64,000 nucleotides of DNA from Treponema sp. (GTDB lineage Bacteria > Spirochaetota > Spirochaetia > Treponematales > Breznakiellaceae), in assembly GCA_031278095.1 (NCBI GenBank), contig JAITLC010000011.1, positions 31,842 to 95,841 on the forward strand, written 5' to 3'. Below the pieces are notes generated by a model that was given only the letters and a program-made list of their open reading frames with translations, was not told the origin of the DNA and did not search any database. The translations under genes were made by a program, and so were the position numbers. Positions 1 to 9,624 of this stretch are shown here, in pieces; within the stretch, counting starts at the first letter, position 1, and each line of letters begins with the position of its first letter.

Positions 1-73
1 CTATGCATAAAAATCGTTTCCCTCCCTTCTTTTACAACAATTGTATGTTTCATCGTTCTGATGCTATCATGTA

Positions 74-1381
74 ATGATGAGTGGAATAATCAGCCGCCTG
101 TGTGCGGAAGTCCCTTTGCCCAAAATGATAAGAGTCAGGCAGCTCTTTGACCGGGGAAGAATTGAAACGGCGGATATTCCTTTTGCGGTGCTCAAAGAGA
201 TTAGCCTGAGCGAACTGGGCGATCCTGTCAAACCGGGTATGCGTATAGCCATTACCTGCGGCAGCCGGGGAGTGGCAAACATTGCGCTCATTATCCGTGC
301 GCTGGCGGATTTTGTCAGATCGAGAGGCGCCCATCCTTTTGTCCTTCCTGCCATGGGCAGTCACGGAGGCGCCACCGGCGAAGGACAGCGGGCCTTAATC
401 GAATCCTACGGAGTTACCGAAGAATTTACCGGATGTCCGATCCTCTCTTCCATGGAAACGGTTGAAATAGGCCGGAGCGATGAGGGTCTTGGACCGGGAG
501 CTTCGCCGGGTTTCCCGGTGCGTATCGATAAAAACGCCGCCCTCTCCGATGGTATCATTGTTGCGGGCCGGATCAAGCCCCATACGGATTTCCGCGGCCC
601 CTACGAAAGCGGGATCATGAAGATGATGGCCATAGGGCTGGGAAAACGGGAAGGGGCCGATATCTGCCATAATCCCGGTTTTGCCAACATGGCGCGTATG
701 GTAGCGCTCTTCGGCAGAACCATTATCAGGCATGCGCCGGTGATACTGGGTTTCGGAATTCTGGAAAACGCGTGCGGAGAAACCTGCAGATTTGCCGCGA
801 TGCGGCCCGATGAAATCGAAGCAAAAGAACCTCTGCTTCTCGAAGAGGCCCGCGCTCATCTTCCGCTTATTCATTTTGACAGTGCAGATGTACTGGTGGT
901 TGACAGAATCGGCAAGGACATTTCCGGAGACGGCATGGATCCCAACATTACGGGGGCAAGTCCCTGTTCCCCCTTCGTGGAAGGCGGACTTAAATCCGGG
1001 CGTACCGTGATACTGGATCTGACGGAGGCGACTCACGGTTCCGCCATGGGTATGGGAGCGGCGCATACCATTACCCGGAGGCTTTTCAACAAGATCGACT
1101 ACGAAGCCACCTATATAAATGCCGTAACAAGCAGAGGATTGGATTTTGTGAGGATTCCCTGCATTCTTGAATCCGACCGTGAAGCGGTACAGCTTGCCCT
1201 GAGGACTGCTGTCGGCGCGGATCCTCTGCATCCCAGGATTATCCGTATTGCCGACAGTATTCATACCGAAACACTATTTATCTCGGAAGCGATGAAGGAA
1301 GAGGCTTTGAAAAATTCCCGAATAGAAATTGAAGGAGAGGCCGAAGAATGGCCCTTTGACGAAACAGGTAATCTGTGGTAA
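74..1381 (+). CDS. LarA-family (DUF2088) protein
   Basis: A 435-residue soluble protein resembling the nickel-pincer-nucleotide lactate racemase family (LarA, DUF2088). Visible family signatures are a PAMGSHGGAT stretch near residue 100 and RIKPHTDFRG near residue 170, followed by a KMMAIGLGK segment. In LarA the equivalent His/Lys-rich region holds the cofactor. The true substrate cannot be told from sequence, because this subfamily differs from characterised lactate racemases, so a general 2-hydroxyacid racemase or epimerase role is the most I infer. No Shine-Dalgarno sequence precedes the two tandem ATGs at 74 and 77, and an in-frame ATG at 125 lies nearer the start of recognisable family sequence, so the start is uncertain. 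The gene stands alone and converges on sbcC across a palindromic repeat. Confidence 0.7.
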   Translation: MMSGIISRLCAEVPLPKMIRVRQLFDRGRIETADIPFAVLKEISLSELGDPVKPGMRIAITCGSRGVANIALIIRALADFVRSRGAHPFVLPAMGSHGGATGEGQRALIESYGVTEEFTGCPILSSMETVEIGRSDEGLGPGASPGFPVRIDKNAALSDGIIVAGRIKPHTDFRGPYESGIMKMMAIGLGKREGADICHNPGFANMARMVALFGRTIIRHAPVILGFGILENACGETCRFAAMRPDEIEAKEPLLLEEARAHLPLIHFDSADVLVVDRIGKDISGDGMDPNITGASPCSPFVEGGLKSGRTVILDLTEATHGSAMGMGAAHTITRRLFNKIDYEATYINAVTSRGLDFVRIPCILESDREAVQLALRTAVGADPLHPRIIRIADSIHTETLFISEAMKEEALKNSRIEIEGEAEEWPFDETGNLW

Positions 1382-1416
1382 AGAAGGGCAGGCAAGCGGG
1401 GAGGGGCATCGGTCTG

Positions 1417-1459
1417 TTAAGCTTGTTTCGAAAAATTTAAGTTTTGGAACCGGCTCAAC
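1417..1459. repeat. Dispersed TGTTCC palindrome, copy A
   Basis: An imperfect palindrome between the convergent LarA-like gene and sbcC, with a left arm close to GCTTGTTTCGAAAA and a right arm TTTTGGAACCGGCTC. It belongs to the family also seen at 11239, 22461, 23941, 27039 and 37763. It may act as a bidirectional terminator here, though no clear T-run follows. Confidence 0.6.
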
Positions 1460-1461
1460 TA

Positions 1462-4400
1462 TCAGGGCATTACGATCTTTGAACCCGAAGCGGTTTTTAT
1501 TATTTCCACCTGACAGGGAATTCGGGAACGCATTTCGGGCACATGGGAGATGAGACCGACCATCCGGCGATCCCTCAGTTCGTCCAGTATGGACAGAGCC
1601 TTGTCCAGGCTTCCTTCATCAAGGCTGCCGAAACCTTCATCGATAAAAACAGCGTCTATGCGGAGTCCCCCGGAACGGGACTGTATCGAGTCCGCCAGTC
1701 CCAGGGCCAGGCTGATGGCAGCCATGAAACTTTCGCCGCCCGAAAGGGTTGCGCATGGTCTCGACTTGCCGGTAAAGGCGTCGAAGACCGAGAGATCAAG
1801 TCCCTTGTTTCCCCGGTTATTTGTTCCCTCGGTATCCAGAAGCAGAAAATAGCGGGAATCACTCATCCTGGAGAGCCGCTTTGACGCATAGGCGGCCACT
1901 TCCTCCAGATACCGGCCCAGAAGCCAGGAATCAAAGGCGGTTTTTCTGGGGTTTTTACCCGAAAGATCATCGGCAAGGATCCGCAGTTTTCCTGCCTTTT
2001 GTGAACGTTCTTCAAACTCGGCGTTGGCCTTGATAAAAGAATCTCTGTTTTGCTCAAGATTCTTCAGGGCAATCAGGGCCCTTTCCTGCTCTGTTTCCAT
2101 GGTCTTTAGTTTTTCATTCAAATTCAAAAGCCGCTCCTCCGCTTCCTCCGCGGAAATATTCAGCCTGCTTTTTTCAAGTTCCTTCCGCAGGGAAGAAAGC
2201 TGTTTCTCCTGTTCGGCAATGATCGTACTGTTTCTATTTTGCTCCTCCCTCTGTGCCTGTATCTCCGCTTCCAGAGCCTTTTCTTCGGCAGAGTCAATGA
2301 TCGCCCCTTCAGCCTCATCCTCGCCGCCAAACGGCGAAGCCTTGATAACCGCGCCGAGTTTCTCTTTGGCTTCCGAGAACTCTTTTCCGGCTATTTCCCT
2401 GTTTTCGCAGGCCAGTTTCTCCGCAGAATGCGCCGCCGCAGCATCCCTGCCGGCCTTTTCGGTTTCCTCCCTGATCTGTTTGATGCGGCCGTCCGTTGCG
2501 GAAAGCTCTCTATTCAGAGCCTCAAGAGCCTCCGAAGCCCTGGTAAAATTTCCGCTCAATCCGGTGGAATGTTCCGCAAGAAGTTTCCGGTGTTTTTCTT
2601 TTATCACAGCCATCGAAAGGGAAAGATTCTTCCGCCGTTCTTCAAGAGCCGCAAGCTTCTTCTCCATTCCCGCAAGGGCCGTGCGTCCTTCCTGCAGTTT
2701 TTTCCGCAAGGCGGGAAGCCGGTTTTGAAGTTTGCCGCGTTCCTGCAGAAGGCTGCTCTGACGCAGGATCTCCTCCCGGTAGTTTTTCTCTTCCTTTTCA
2801 AGATCCGCCATGGAGGGGAGGGGAGCCTCTCCAAGAATCTCCCGGACAGCGGCCCTGCAATTTTCCGCGTCCGCCTCGAAACGTTTTTTTTCGCTTTGCC
2901 CCGACTTCAACCCCGCGGCCGCATCAGCCTTTTTTTGCAAGGCGTCCTGGAGACTCCCCGACAGGGTTTTAATGCGTTCATCAAAACTGAATTTTTCTTC
3001 CAGGGGAGAGGCAGGCCGGGGATGGTCGATCGAACCGCAGACAGGACAGGCTTCACCCTCCTTCAGATTCGATGCCAGAATCCCTGCGATAGACAGATGT
3101 TCCGCCCTCTTCTTTTCCGCTTCAAGGTTCTTTATTTCCTCATCCAGCATCCCGGTACGCCGTACATATTCAGCCTCTTCACCGCTAAACTTTTCAATAG
3201 CCTTTTCGTTTTGCCTAAGCTCTTCGGCATATTTTTCAGTTTCAGATCTGAGTTTTTTGAGTTTCTCCGTTATATCCCTTTGCCTGCGGGCCTCGTCAAG
3301 CCGTTCCTGCAGAAGAGGTATCTCTGCGGCAAGCCCCTCTTCCCGTGCCAGCGTTTCTTCTTCTTGTGAAACCTCTGCATTGACAGAGGAAACTTCCGCT
3401 TCAAGGGCCCTATATTCATTTTCGCAGTGTTTCTGTTCCCCTTCTTCCTGTTCAAGCTTCTCTTCTTCGGCAAGCATTTCCCTGAGCGGGGGCCTTTTTT
3501 CCGCAAGTGTGCGGGACAGGTTTTCAAGTCTTTCAAGTTCGGGCTTGAGGGCTTCCGCTGCGGCAAGGAACTTTTCAGCCTTCCGCCTTTCTTCCCCTGC
3601 CCTTTCCAGATTCAGCTCCGCCGTATCCAGGGATGCGCGTTTTTCCTTTTTTGAAACGAGGTACTGTTCCAGAGGCCGGGCCTGCCGGGACAGGCCAAGA
3701 ATGATTTCTTTTTCCTTTATATGTTCTTCTTCTTCCTTCAGGATTGCTTGTCTTGCCTTTTCTTTTTGAAGATTTGACAGTGTTTCTTTTTCATCTTTTT
3801 TAATCCTGCGGTATTCTTTCAGGATTTCGATTTCTGCGTCAAGGGAAACACGGTTCTCCTTTGCCCCCGCGAGTTCCTGTTCCAGCCGTTCGTGGCCGGC
3901 TTCATAATCTGCAAAAGAAAAACGGCTGGAATACTCCTGTAATAAACGGGCGCTCTCTTCCGCCAGAAGGTTTGCATCCCTGGCCTTTTTTACTGCCGCC
4001 TCCCGGATAAGAATCGCATCCTCCACCGGGAAGAGCTTCCCCATAACCTTCTGCCGGTCACTGGAATTCTGCCGCAGAAACTCTGCAAATTCGCCCTGGG
4101 GAAGCAGGATGATCCGGGAGAAATCCTTTGCCTCAAGCCCTAAGAGACTGCGAATCTTTTCATCCGCTTCGGATTTTTTTGAAGTAGCGCTGCTTTTCCT
4201 GCCGCCTGAAATTTCGTAGAGAGTCGCCGTCTCTTCGGCAAAGGTTGTACCGCCGCCCCGTTTCCGGGGCTTTTCCTGCCTGGGTCTCCGTTCCACGAGG
4301 TACTGTTTTCCTGCGGCGGAAAATTCAAGGCTTACCGAACATTCTTCCTCCGGAGAAGCATGATCGCTTTTAAGGTGAACGGGATGATCCTTGCGGCTGC

Positions 4401-4566
4401 CCGGAACTTCTCCGTAAAGCGCAAAGCAGATACCGTCAAAGATACTGGTTTTCCCGGAGCCGGTTTTTCCGGTGATAAGGAAGATGTCTTCAAGGCGGCC
4501 AAAGTCAAGTTCGGCCTGCCCCGCGAAGGGGCCGAAATTCCGCATGCAGAGTTTAATAGGCTTCAT
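1462..4566 (-). CDS. sbcC: SbcC nuclease subunit, SMC/Rad50-like ATPase
   Basis: The ATPase subunit of the SbcCD DNA-hairpin and double-strand-end nuclease, 1034 residues. The Walker A motif GKTGSGKTS is at residues 33-41. Two long charged coiled-coil arms flank a CPVCG zinc hook near residue 505. The C-terminal lobe has the LSGGESF signature and a Walker B/D-loop FIDEGFGSLDEG near residue 975. I start the gene at the ATG at 4566, because the family N-terminus (KPIKLCMRNFGPF) begins there; an upstream in-frame start would only add sequence from inside sbcD. The reading frame overlaps the end of sbcD by 14 nt, so the two are translationally coupled, as usual for this pair. It works in DNA repair in the cytoplasm. 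Confidence 0.95.
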   Translation of the reverse strand: MKPIKLCMRNFGPFAGQAELDFGRLEDIFLITGKTGSGKTSIFDGICFALYGEVPGSRKDHPVHLKSDHASPEEECSVSLEFSAAGKQYLVERRPRQEKPRKRGGGTTFAEETATLYEISGGRKSSATSKKSEADEKIRSLLGLEAKDFSRIILLPQGEFAEFLRQNSSDRQKVMGKLFPVEDAILIREAAVKKARDANLLAEESARLLQEYSSRFSFADYEAGHERLEQELAGAKENRVSLDAEIEILKEYRRIKKDEKETLSNLQKEKARQAILKEEEEHIKEKEIILGLSRQARPLEQYLVSKKEKRASLDTAELNLERAGEERRKAEKFLAAAEALKPELERLENLSRTLAEKRPPLREMLAEEEKLEQEEGEQKHCENEYRALEAEVSSVNAEVSQEEETLAREEGLAAEIPLLQERLDEARRQRDITEKLKKLRSETEKYAEELRQNEKAIEKFSGEEAEYVRRTGMLDEEIKNLEAEKKRAEHLSIAGILASNLKEGEACPVCGSIDHPRPASPLEEKFSFDERIKTLSGSLQDALQKKADAAAGLKSGQSEKKRFEADAENCRAAVREILGEAPLPSMADLEKEEKNYREEILRQSSLLQERGKLQNRLPALRKKLQEGRTALAGMEKKLAALEERRKNLSLSMAVIKEKHRKLLAEHSTGLSGNFTRASEALEALNRELSATDGRIKQIREETEKAGRDAAAAHSAEKLACENREIAGKEFSEAKEKLGAVIKASPFGGEDEAEGAIIDSAEEKALEAEIQAQREEQNRNSTIIAEQEKQLSSLRKELEKSRLNISAEEAEERLLNLNEKLKTMETEQERALIALKNLEQNRDSFIKANAEFEERSQKAGKLRILADDLSGKNPRKTAFDSWLLGRYLEEVAAYASKRLSRMSDSRYFLLLDTEGTNNRGNKGLDLSVFDAFTGKSRPCATLSGGESFMAAISLALGLADSIQSRSGGLRIDAVFIDEGFGSLDEGSLDKALSILDELRDRRMVGLISHVPEMRSRIPCQVEIIKTASGSKIVMP

Positions 4567-5764
4567 GCCGCACTTCCGCGGTCCCGGCGGCTTCCACACG
4601 TGTTTCGTTAAAAAGTTTTACTTTATCTTCTTCCGTTTCCCCGTAAAGCTCCGCAAGAAAATCTTTGAAGTCCGCCGTAATATCCCTGCGTCCGGTTCTC
4701 TCTTCATTTAAAGTCCTGTCTTTTCCGCTTTGCAGGGATGAAAGGGCCGCCTCCTGACGAACGGAGAGAAGATACGGAAAACGCATCTTTAGTATCGAAA
4801 GGGCGTTTTCTGTAAGTTCATTTCCCGTAAGGGTAATTTCAAGGTAATCGTTTTTTGCCGCTTTAAGTTCTTCATCCTGCACCGGTTCCGTCATGAAACG
4901 GCGGAAATTTCCTTCAAGCCTCCTCATCTTGCGCAAGGGCTGTACAGGAATACTGTCTGCTTTAACTTCCCCTCCCTCCAGTGTAAGTGAAACAAAACAT
5001 TTTTCACCGCCGGCTTCATCAAAGGAGTAGGCAAGGGGGCTTCCCGAATACCGGGCAAAGACTTTGCCGTCCTTTACACCGGCCTTCTGAAAACGGTGAA
5101 GGTGCCCCAGGGCCGCATAGTCAAACCCGGAAAACATCCCCATGTCCACCTGTTCGGCGCCGCCGAGAAAGATCCTCTCCGAGTCCGACTCCCTTCCTCC
5201 CCCGGCAAAGAGATGGGCCGCAAGAATAGTGTAGGATGCGCCCTGAGCCCTGCATTCTCTTTGCGCCGCATCAAGCCTCTTTGCCGCCTCCGCGGCCAGT
5301 TCCGCCTGGCTGCGCAGAACCTCTCCCTCATCGTTTTTGAGACTGCCGGCGCCCAGAAACGGCAGCAGAAAACAGGCGCAACTGTCCCCTTTGCCGCCCT
5401 GAAGGATAATCGCGGGCCTGAAAGCCTCTTCCGTTTCGCATACAAAATGGATCCCCAGGCTCCTGAAAAGTTCCTTGCCGTAACCCAGCCGTACTGCCGA
5501 ATCGTGGTTACCCGGAATGACGAGAAGCTCGGGGGCACTCTCAAGCTTTCTTATGTCTGCAAGAAAAGCCGAAAAAAGACTCACCGCCTCCGGGGAAGGT
5601 ATCGACCTGTCATACACATCCCCGGCAACGATGAGGGCGTGGAATTCTTGTGCCTTGAGAATTTCCGCCAGTTGTTTGAGAACATGGGCCTGATCTTCGG
5701 CAAGGCTCTGATCGTGGAGACTCTTCCCCAGATGGAGATCGGCAGTATGTAAAATTCTAATCAT
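4553..5764 (-). CDS. sbcD: SbcD nuclease subunit
   Basis: The Mre11-like metallophosphoesterase subunit of SbcCD, 403 residues, close to the normal family length. The five phosphoesterase motifs are visible in order: HTADLHLGK at residues 6-14, AGDVYDR near 47, PGNHDS near 83, AAHLF in the middle, and GHLHRFQ. These bind the two Mn ions used for 3'-5' exonuclease and endonuclease activity. It is the first gene of an sbcD-sbcC operon that overlaps sbcC by 14 nt. No obvious Shine-Dalgarno sequence precedes the ATG at 5764. The upstream DNA contains a long inverted repeat at 5781-5846. Confidence 0.95.
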   Translation of the reverse strand: MIRILHTADLHLGKSLHDQSLAEDQAHVLKQLAEILKAQEFHALIVAGDVYDRSIPSPEAVSLFSAFLADIRKLESAPELLVIPGNHDSAVRLGYGKELFRSLGIHFVCETEEAFRPAIILQGGKGDSCACFLLPFLGAGSLKNDEGEVLRSQAELAAEAAKRLDAAQRECRAQGASYTILAAHLFAGGGRESDSERIFLGGAEQVDMGMFSGFDYAALGHLHRFQKAGVKDGKVFARYSGSPLAYSFDEAGGEKCFVSLTLEGGEVKADSIPVQPLRKMRRLEGNFRRFMTEPVQDEELKAAKNDYLEITLTGNELTENALSILKMRFPYLLSVRQEAALSSLQSGKDRTLNEERTGRRDITADFKDFLAELYGETEEDKVKLFNETRVEAAGTAEVRHEAY

Positions 5765-5780
5765 TTTTTATTCGCAGTGA

Positions 5781-5846
5781 GGTTTAATACCCACGAACCC
5801 GCTTGCACGGGGGAGCTTCAGGGCGCTTAAAAAAAGGTATTAAACC
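5781..5846. repeat. Perfect 11-bp inverted repeat enclosing a GC hairpin
   Basis: GGTTTAATACC at 5781-5791 is matched by GGTATTAAACC at 5836-5846. Between them is a smaller stem formed by CCCG and CGGG around TTGCA. The element lies just upstream of sbcD. It could be a structured 5' leader or a short palindromic mobile element. No transposase is nearby and no homologous copy was seen elsewhere in the window. Confidence 0.5.
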
Positions 5847-5870
5847 CCGAATAGAAATACCTTATGAGAA

Positions 5871-5903
5871 CAACATACCTCGTCTCTTTAGGCGAGGTTG
5901 TTG
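5871..5903 (-). terminator. Stem-loop directly 3' of tRNA-Arg
   Basis: CAACATACCTCG (5871-5882) pairs with CGAGGTTGTTG (5893-5903) with one bulged base. In the tRNA direction this 11-bp stem begins two bases after the discriminator base. It probably ends or helps process the tRNA transcript. It lacks a strong T-run, so termination is only likely. Confidence 0.45.
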
Positions 5904-5904
5904 A

Positions 5905-5976
5905 TGACCCTAGACGGAATCGAACCATCATGACAGGCTTAGAAGGCCTGGGCTCTATCCATTGAGCTATAGGGCC
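5905..5976 (-). tRNA. tRNA-Arg (anticodon TCT)
   Basis: A 72-nt cloverleaf on the minus strand. The acceptor arm GGCCCTA pairs with TAGGGTC with one G-U. The D stem is GCTC/GAGC, and the anticodon stem CAGGC/GCCTG encloses loop CTTCTAA with anticodon TCT. The T arm is GATGG-TTCGATT-CCGTC. The discriminator is A and CCA is not encoded, so it must be added after transcription. It reads AGA codons. Confidence 0.95.
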
Positions 5977-6142
5977 GGAATACTTTCGGTATACTACCAG
6001 AAAACCGTAAAATAGGCAATCAGGGCTCCCGCATTTACAGGGCAACGGCATTTACTTTTTCTACCTCAAAAATCCATTTTTACCCGGGCGAATAAATGAA
6101 GAACCCGGGAGCAAGTTTCTGGGTATCTTCGTTCTATAAGGT

Positions 6143-6223
6143 ATGGATTGTATGCGGAGTTCATGCCAATTTATACTTTTAGTGCCCATTATTCACTCCC
6201 ATTACTCCAATTACGCTATTTAG
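6143..6223 (+). CDS. Branched-chain amino acid leader peptide (candidate)
   Basis: A 26-codon open frame ending in TAG, lying 197 bases upstream of ilvN in otherwise non-coding DNA. Its centre reads I-L-L-V-P-I-I (residues 11-17): six branched-chain residues in a run of seven, in front of an operon that makes exactly these amino acids. An in-frame ATG at 6152 is the more likely start, because AAGG at 6138-6141 would then sit 10 nt upstream; the ATG at 6143 is too close to it. The peptide has no other recognisable feature. The composition, position and downstream stem-loops match classical ribosome-mediated ilv attenuators. The role is inferred. Confidence 0.55.
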   Translation: MDCMRSSCQFILLVPIIHSHYSNYAI

Positions 6224-6396
6224 CAGCAGGGGCAAGTCCCCGGGTACGGACCCCGCCTGCGAATCAAAATTTGTAGCGGAATCCGTGGTCCAGCCCCAGA
6301 AAAAGCATCTATAGGACGGCGGTTCCCGGCATAAGCGTCTTTGTTCCGGGAAAGCAGCCTTTAAATCCCGCACTTGTCATTGTTCTTGTTTTTTGC
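6224..6396 (+). promoter_or_regulatory. Candidate ilv attenuator region
   Basis: This stretch between the leader peptide and ilvN can form several stems. GCAGGGG (6226-6232) pairs with the CCCC-GCCTGC segment at 6251-6260 with one bulge. A GCCCC at about 6293-6297 offers an alternative partner for the same GGGGC. TTCCCGG (6323-6329) pairs perfectly with CCGGGAA (6346-6352). A T-rich stretch follows at about 6384-6395, although 30 nt after the last stem, which is far for a standard terminator. No T-box motif was seen. The rest of the gap from 5977 to 6142 holds two CCCGGG palindromes and nothing else recognisable. Confidence 0.4.
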
Positions 6397-6419
6397 TAGG
6401 CTTTTTGGCGGAGGTCAAC

Positions 6420-6932
6420 GTGAAGCAGCATGTGGTGTCCGCTTTGGTGGAAAACCGCGCGGGTACCTTAAGCCGGGTTTCGGGGCTTTTTGCCCGCCGC
6501 GGTTTCAATATAGACAGTCTCACCGTCGGAGAAACCGAGGACGGTTCAATATCCCGGATGACCATTGCTGTCAGCGGGGAAGATGATGTCCTCGAACAGA
6601 TCATCAAGCAGCTCGGCAAACTGGTTGACGTAATCGCCGTCCGGGAACTGGAACCTGCATCCTGTATCCGCCGGGAAATTATGCTGGTTAAGATCAAGGC
6701 CGGTGAAACTTCCCGTCCCGCGGTAATCGAAATTGCCGGGATCTTCCGTTCCCGGGTTATAGACGTATCTCCTTCTACCATTACCATTGAGGCCACCGGC
6801 GACATAGAAAAGCTCAACGGCCTCCTTCTCCTGTTACGCCCTTACGGCATCCTTGAATTGGCCCGTACCGGTCTTGTTGCGTTGGAACGCGGCTCTCTCG
6901 TACTTTCCGTATCCGAACTGCTCATTAAATAG
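6420..6932 (+). CDS. ilvN: Acetolactate synthase small (regulatory) subunit
   Basis: The regulatory subunit of acetohydroxyacid synthase, 170 residues. An ACT domain occupies roughly residues 4-75 (VSALVENRAGTLSRVSGLF, then FNIDSLTVGETEDGSISRM), and a second ALS_ss_C domain follows. It binds valine and stimulates the catalytic subunit IlvB. I chose the GTG at 6420 because GGAGG lies 6 nt upstream and the family N-terminus begins there; a longer in-frame extension would add unrelated residues. It is the first gene of the branched-chain operon. Unusually, its partner ilvB is the last gene of that operon, about 7.3 kb away. An attenuator-like leader lies upstream. Confidence 0.93.
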   Translation: MKQHVVSALVENRAGTLSRVSGLFARRGFNIDSLTVGETEDGSISRMTIAVSGEDDVLEQIIKQLGKLVDVIAVRELEPASCIRREIMLVKIKAGETSRPAVIEIAGIFRSRVIDVSPSTITIEATGDIEKLNGLLLLLRPYGILELARTGLVALERGSLVLSVSELLIK

Positions 6933-6946
6933 CGGTAATTGCTTAG

Positions 6947-8014
<1,068 letters not shown>

Positions 8015-8025
8015 AGGAGAATGGT

Positions 8026-9624
8026 ATGCCAGGTAACGGTGAGGTACGTCGTGTTGTGATATTTGATACGACACTGCGGGACGGGGAACAGGCGCCCGGA
8101 TGCAGCATGAATTTGAAGGAAAAGATTGAAGTCGCACGGCAGCTTGAAAAACTCTCCGTGGATGTTATGGAAGCGGGTTTTCCTGCATCCAGTCCCGGAG
8201 ATCTTGAATCGGTAAAGACTATCGCGGGTATCGTCAAAAACAGTATTGTTGCAGGACTCTGCCGTTGCAGGGAGCAGGATATTGATGCGGCGCGGGAGGC
8301 TCTGGCAAAGGCAGTCAGTCCCAGGGTGCATGTATTTCTTGCCACCAGTCCCATTCACATGGAATACAAACTCAGGATGACCCCTGATCAGGTACTGGCC
8401 GGCGCCGTTGAATCCGTCAAATACGCAAAGAAATTCTGTTCCGATGTGGAGTTTTCCGCGGAAGACGCATTCCGCAGTGAACCTGATTTTGTCTGCAAGG
8501 TATTCGGAGCCGCCATTGAAGCCGGAGCCACAACGGTCAACTTTCCCGATACCGTCGGTTATGCAATGCCCGGCGAATTCGGGGAAAGGATACGTTACAT
8601 CAGGGAACACACTCCCCATATTGAAAAGGTGCGGCTTTCGGTACACTGCCACAACGATCTGGGCCTCGCCGTAGCCAACAGTATCTCTGCGATTCTGAAC
8701 GGCGCGGATCAGGCCGAATGTACCGTTAACGGCATAGGGGAGCGGGCGGGGAACGCGTCTTTAGAAGAGATCGTGATGAGTCTCCGGGTGCGGCGGGATC
8801 TGCTTGATGCGGATACCGGGATAGACAGTACCCAGATCTATGCGGCCAGCCGTCTTGTTTCCCAGGTAACCGGCGTAAAGGTTCAGCCCAACAAGGCCAT
8901 TGTCGGGGACAATGCCTTTGCGCATGAAGCGGGGATACACCAGCACGGGATAATGGCAAAACGGGAAACCTACGAGATCATGACTCCCGAATCAATCGGT
9001 ATTCCCCGCAAGGCGATGGTACTCGGTAAACATTCAGGCCGGCACGCCTTTGAGGATCGCCTGAAGGATCTTGGATTTGCACTGAACGGCGAAGTACTGG
9101 AAACCCTCTTTGCCCAATTCAAGGATCTTGCGGACAAGAAGAAAACTGTCAGCGACAGGGACATTGAGGCCCTGGTAATGGGTGTCTCCGCCGCGGCGCC
9201 TGAAACCTGGAAACTGGATCACTGGGCTGTCAATACCGGTTCCGCACTTGGAGCCACCGGGACAATCCGTTTACGGCACAAGAACGGAGAGACAAAAAAA
9301 CTTGTCTCTCCGGGGGACGGCCCCATCGATTCGATCTTCAAGGCGATCAACCAGATCATCGGGAAGGAACCGGAACTGGAACTCTACGAAATTGGAGCCA
9401 TTACCGGCGGTTCCGCCTCCCAGGGTGAAACCATGGTGAGGATACTCTGGAAAGACAAATACTATAACGGTCACGGTGTTTCTACCGATGTTATTGAATC
9501 TTCAATAAAGGCCTATCTTTCTGCCGTCAATGCGATGGAGTATGAGTCTGGAATATCCGGCCAGGCCGCAGTGGAGCGAAGGCGAAGATCCTCCTCCGGA
9601 AACAGGAAGAAGGAAAATGGATAA
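8026..9624 (+). CDS. leuA: 2-isopropylmalate synthase
   Basis: Condenses acetyl-CoA with 2-ketoisovalerate, the first committed step of leucine synthesis. The protein has 532 residues. A DRE-TIM metallolyase barrel begins with DTTLRDGEQAPGC (14-26). The metal-binding HCHNDLG segment is near residue 207 and GERAGNASLEE follows. The linker motif HEAGIHQHG and a C-terminal LeuA allosteric domain are also visible. I start at the ATG at 8026, with AAGGAG 8 nt upstream. The final ~20 residues are basic and serine-rich, extending beyond the regulatory domain. The stop overlaps the start of cimA by 8 nt. leuC and leuD are not in this window. Confidence 0.95.
   Translation: MPGNGEVRRVVIFDTTLRDGEQAPGCSMNLKEKIEVARQLEKLSVDVMEAGFPASSPGDLESVKTIAGIVKNSIVAGLCRCREQDIDAAREALAKAVSPRVHVFLATSPIHMEYKLRMTPDQVLAGAVESVKYAKKFCSDVEFSAEDAFRSEPDFVCKVFGAAIEAGATTVNFPDTVGYAMPGEFGERIRYIREHTPHIEKVRLSVHCHNDLGLAVANSISAILNGADQAECTVNGIGERAGNASLEEIVMSLRVRRDLLDADTGIDSTQIYAASRLVSQVTGVKVQPNKAIVGDNAFAHEAGIHQHGIMAKRETYEIMTPESIGIPRKAMVLGKHSGRHAFEDRLKDLGFALNGEVLETLFAQFKDLADKKKTVSDRDIEALVMGVSAAAPETWKLDHWAVNTGSALGATGTIRLRHKNGETKKLVSPGDGPIDSIFKAINQIIGKEPELELYEIGAITGGSASQGETMVRILWKDKYYNGHGVSTDVIESSIKAYLSAVNAMEYESGISGQAAVERRRRSSSGNRKKENG

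Noticed and set aside
2024..3769. Long plus-strand open frames across sbcC
   Set aside because: They are shadows of the sbcC coiled-coil code, with serine/phenylalanine-rich low-complexity translation and no ribosome-binding site.
5781..5846. End of an IS200/IS605-type insertion sequence
   Set aside because: No transposase, second end or other copy is in the window; kept only as a structured repeat.
6224..6419. T-box or known riboswitch before ilvN
   Set aside because: No T-box AGGGTGG-type sequence or other known riboswitch core was seen; the leader peptide explains the region better.
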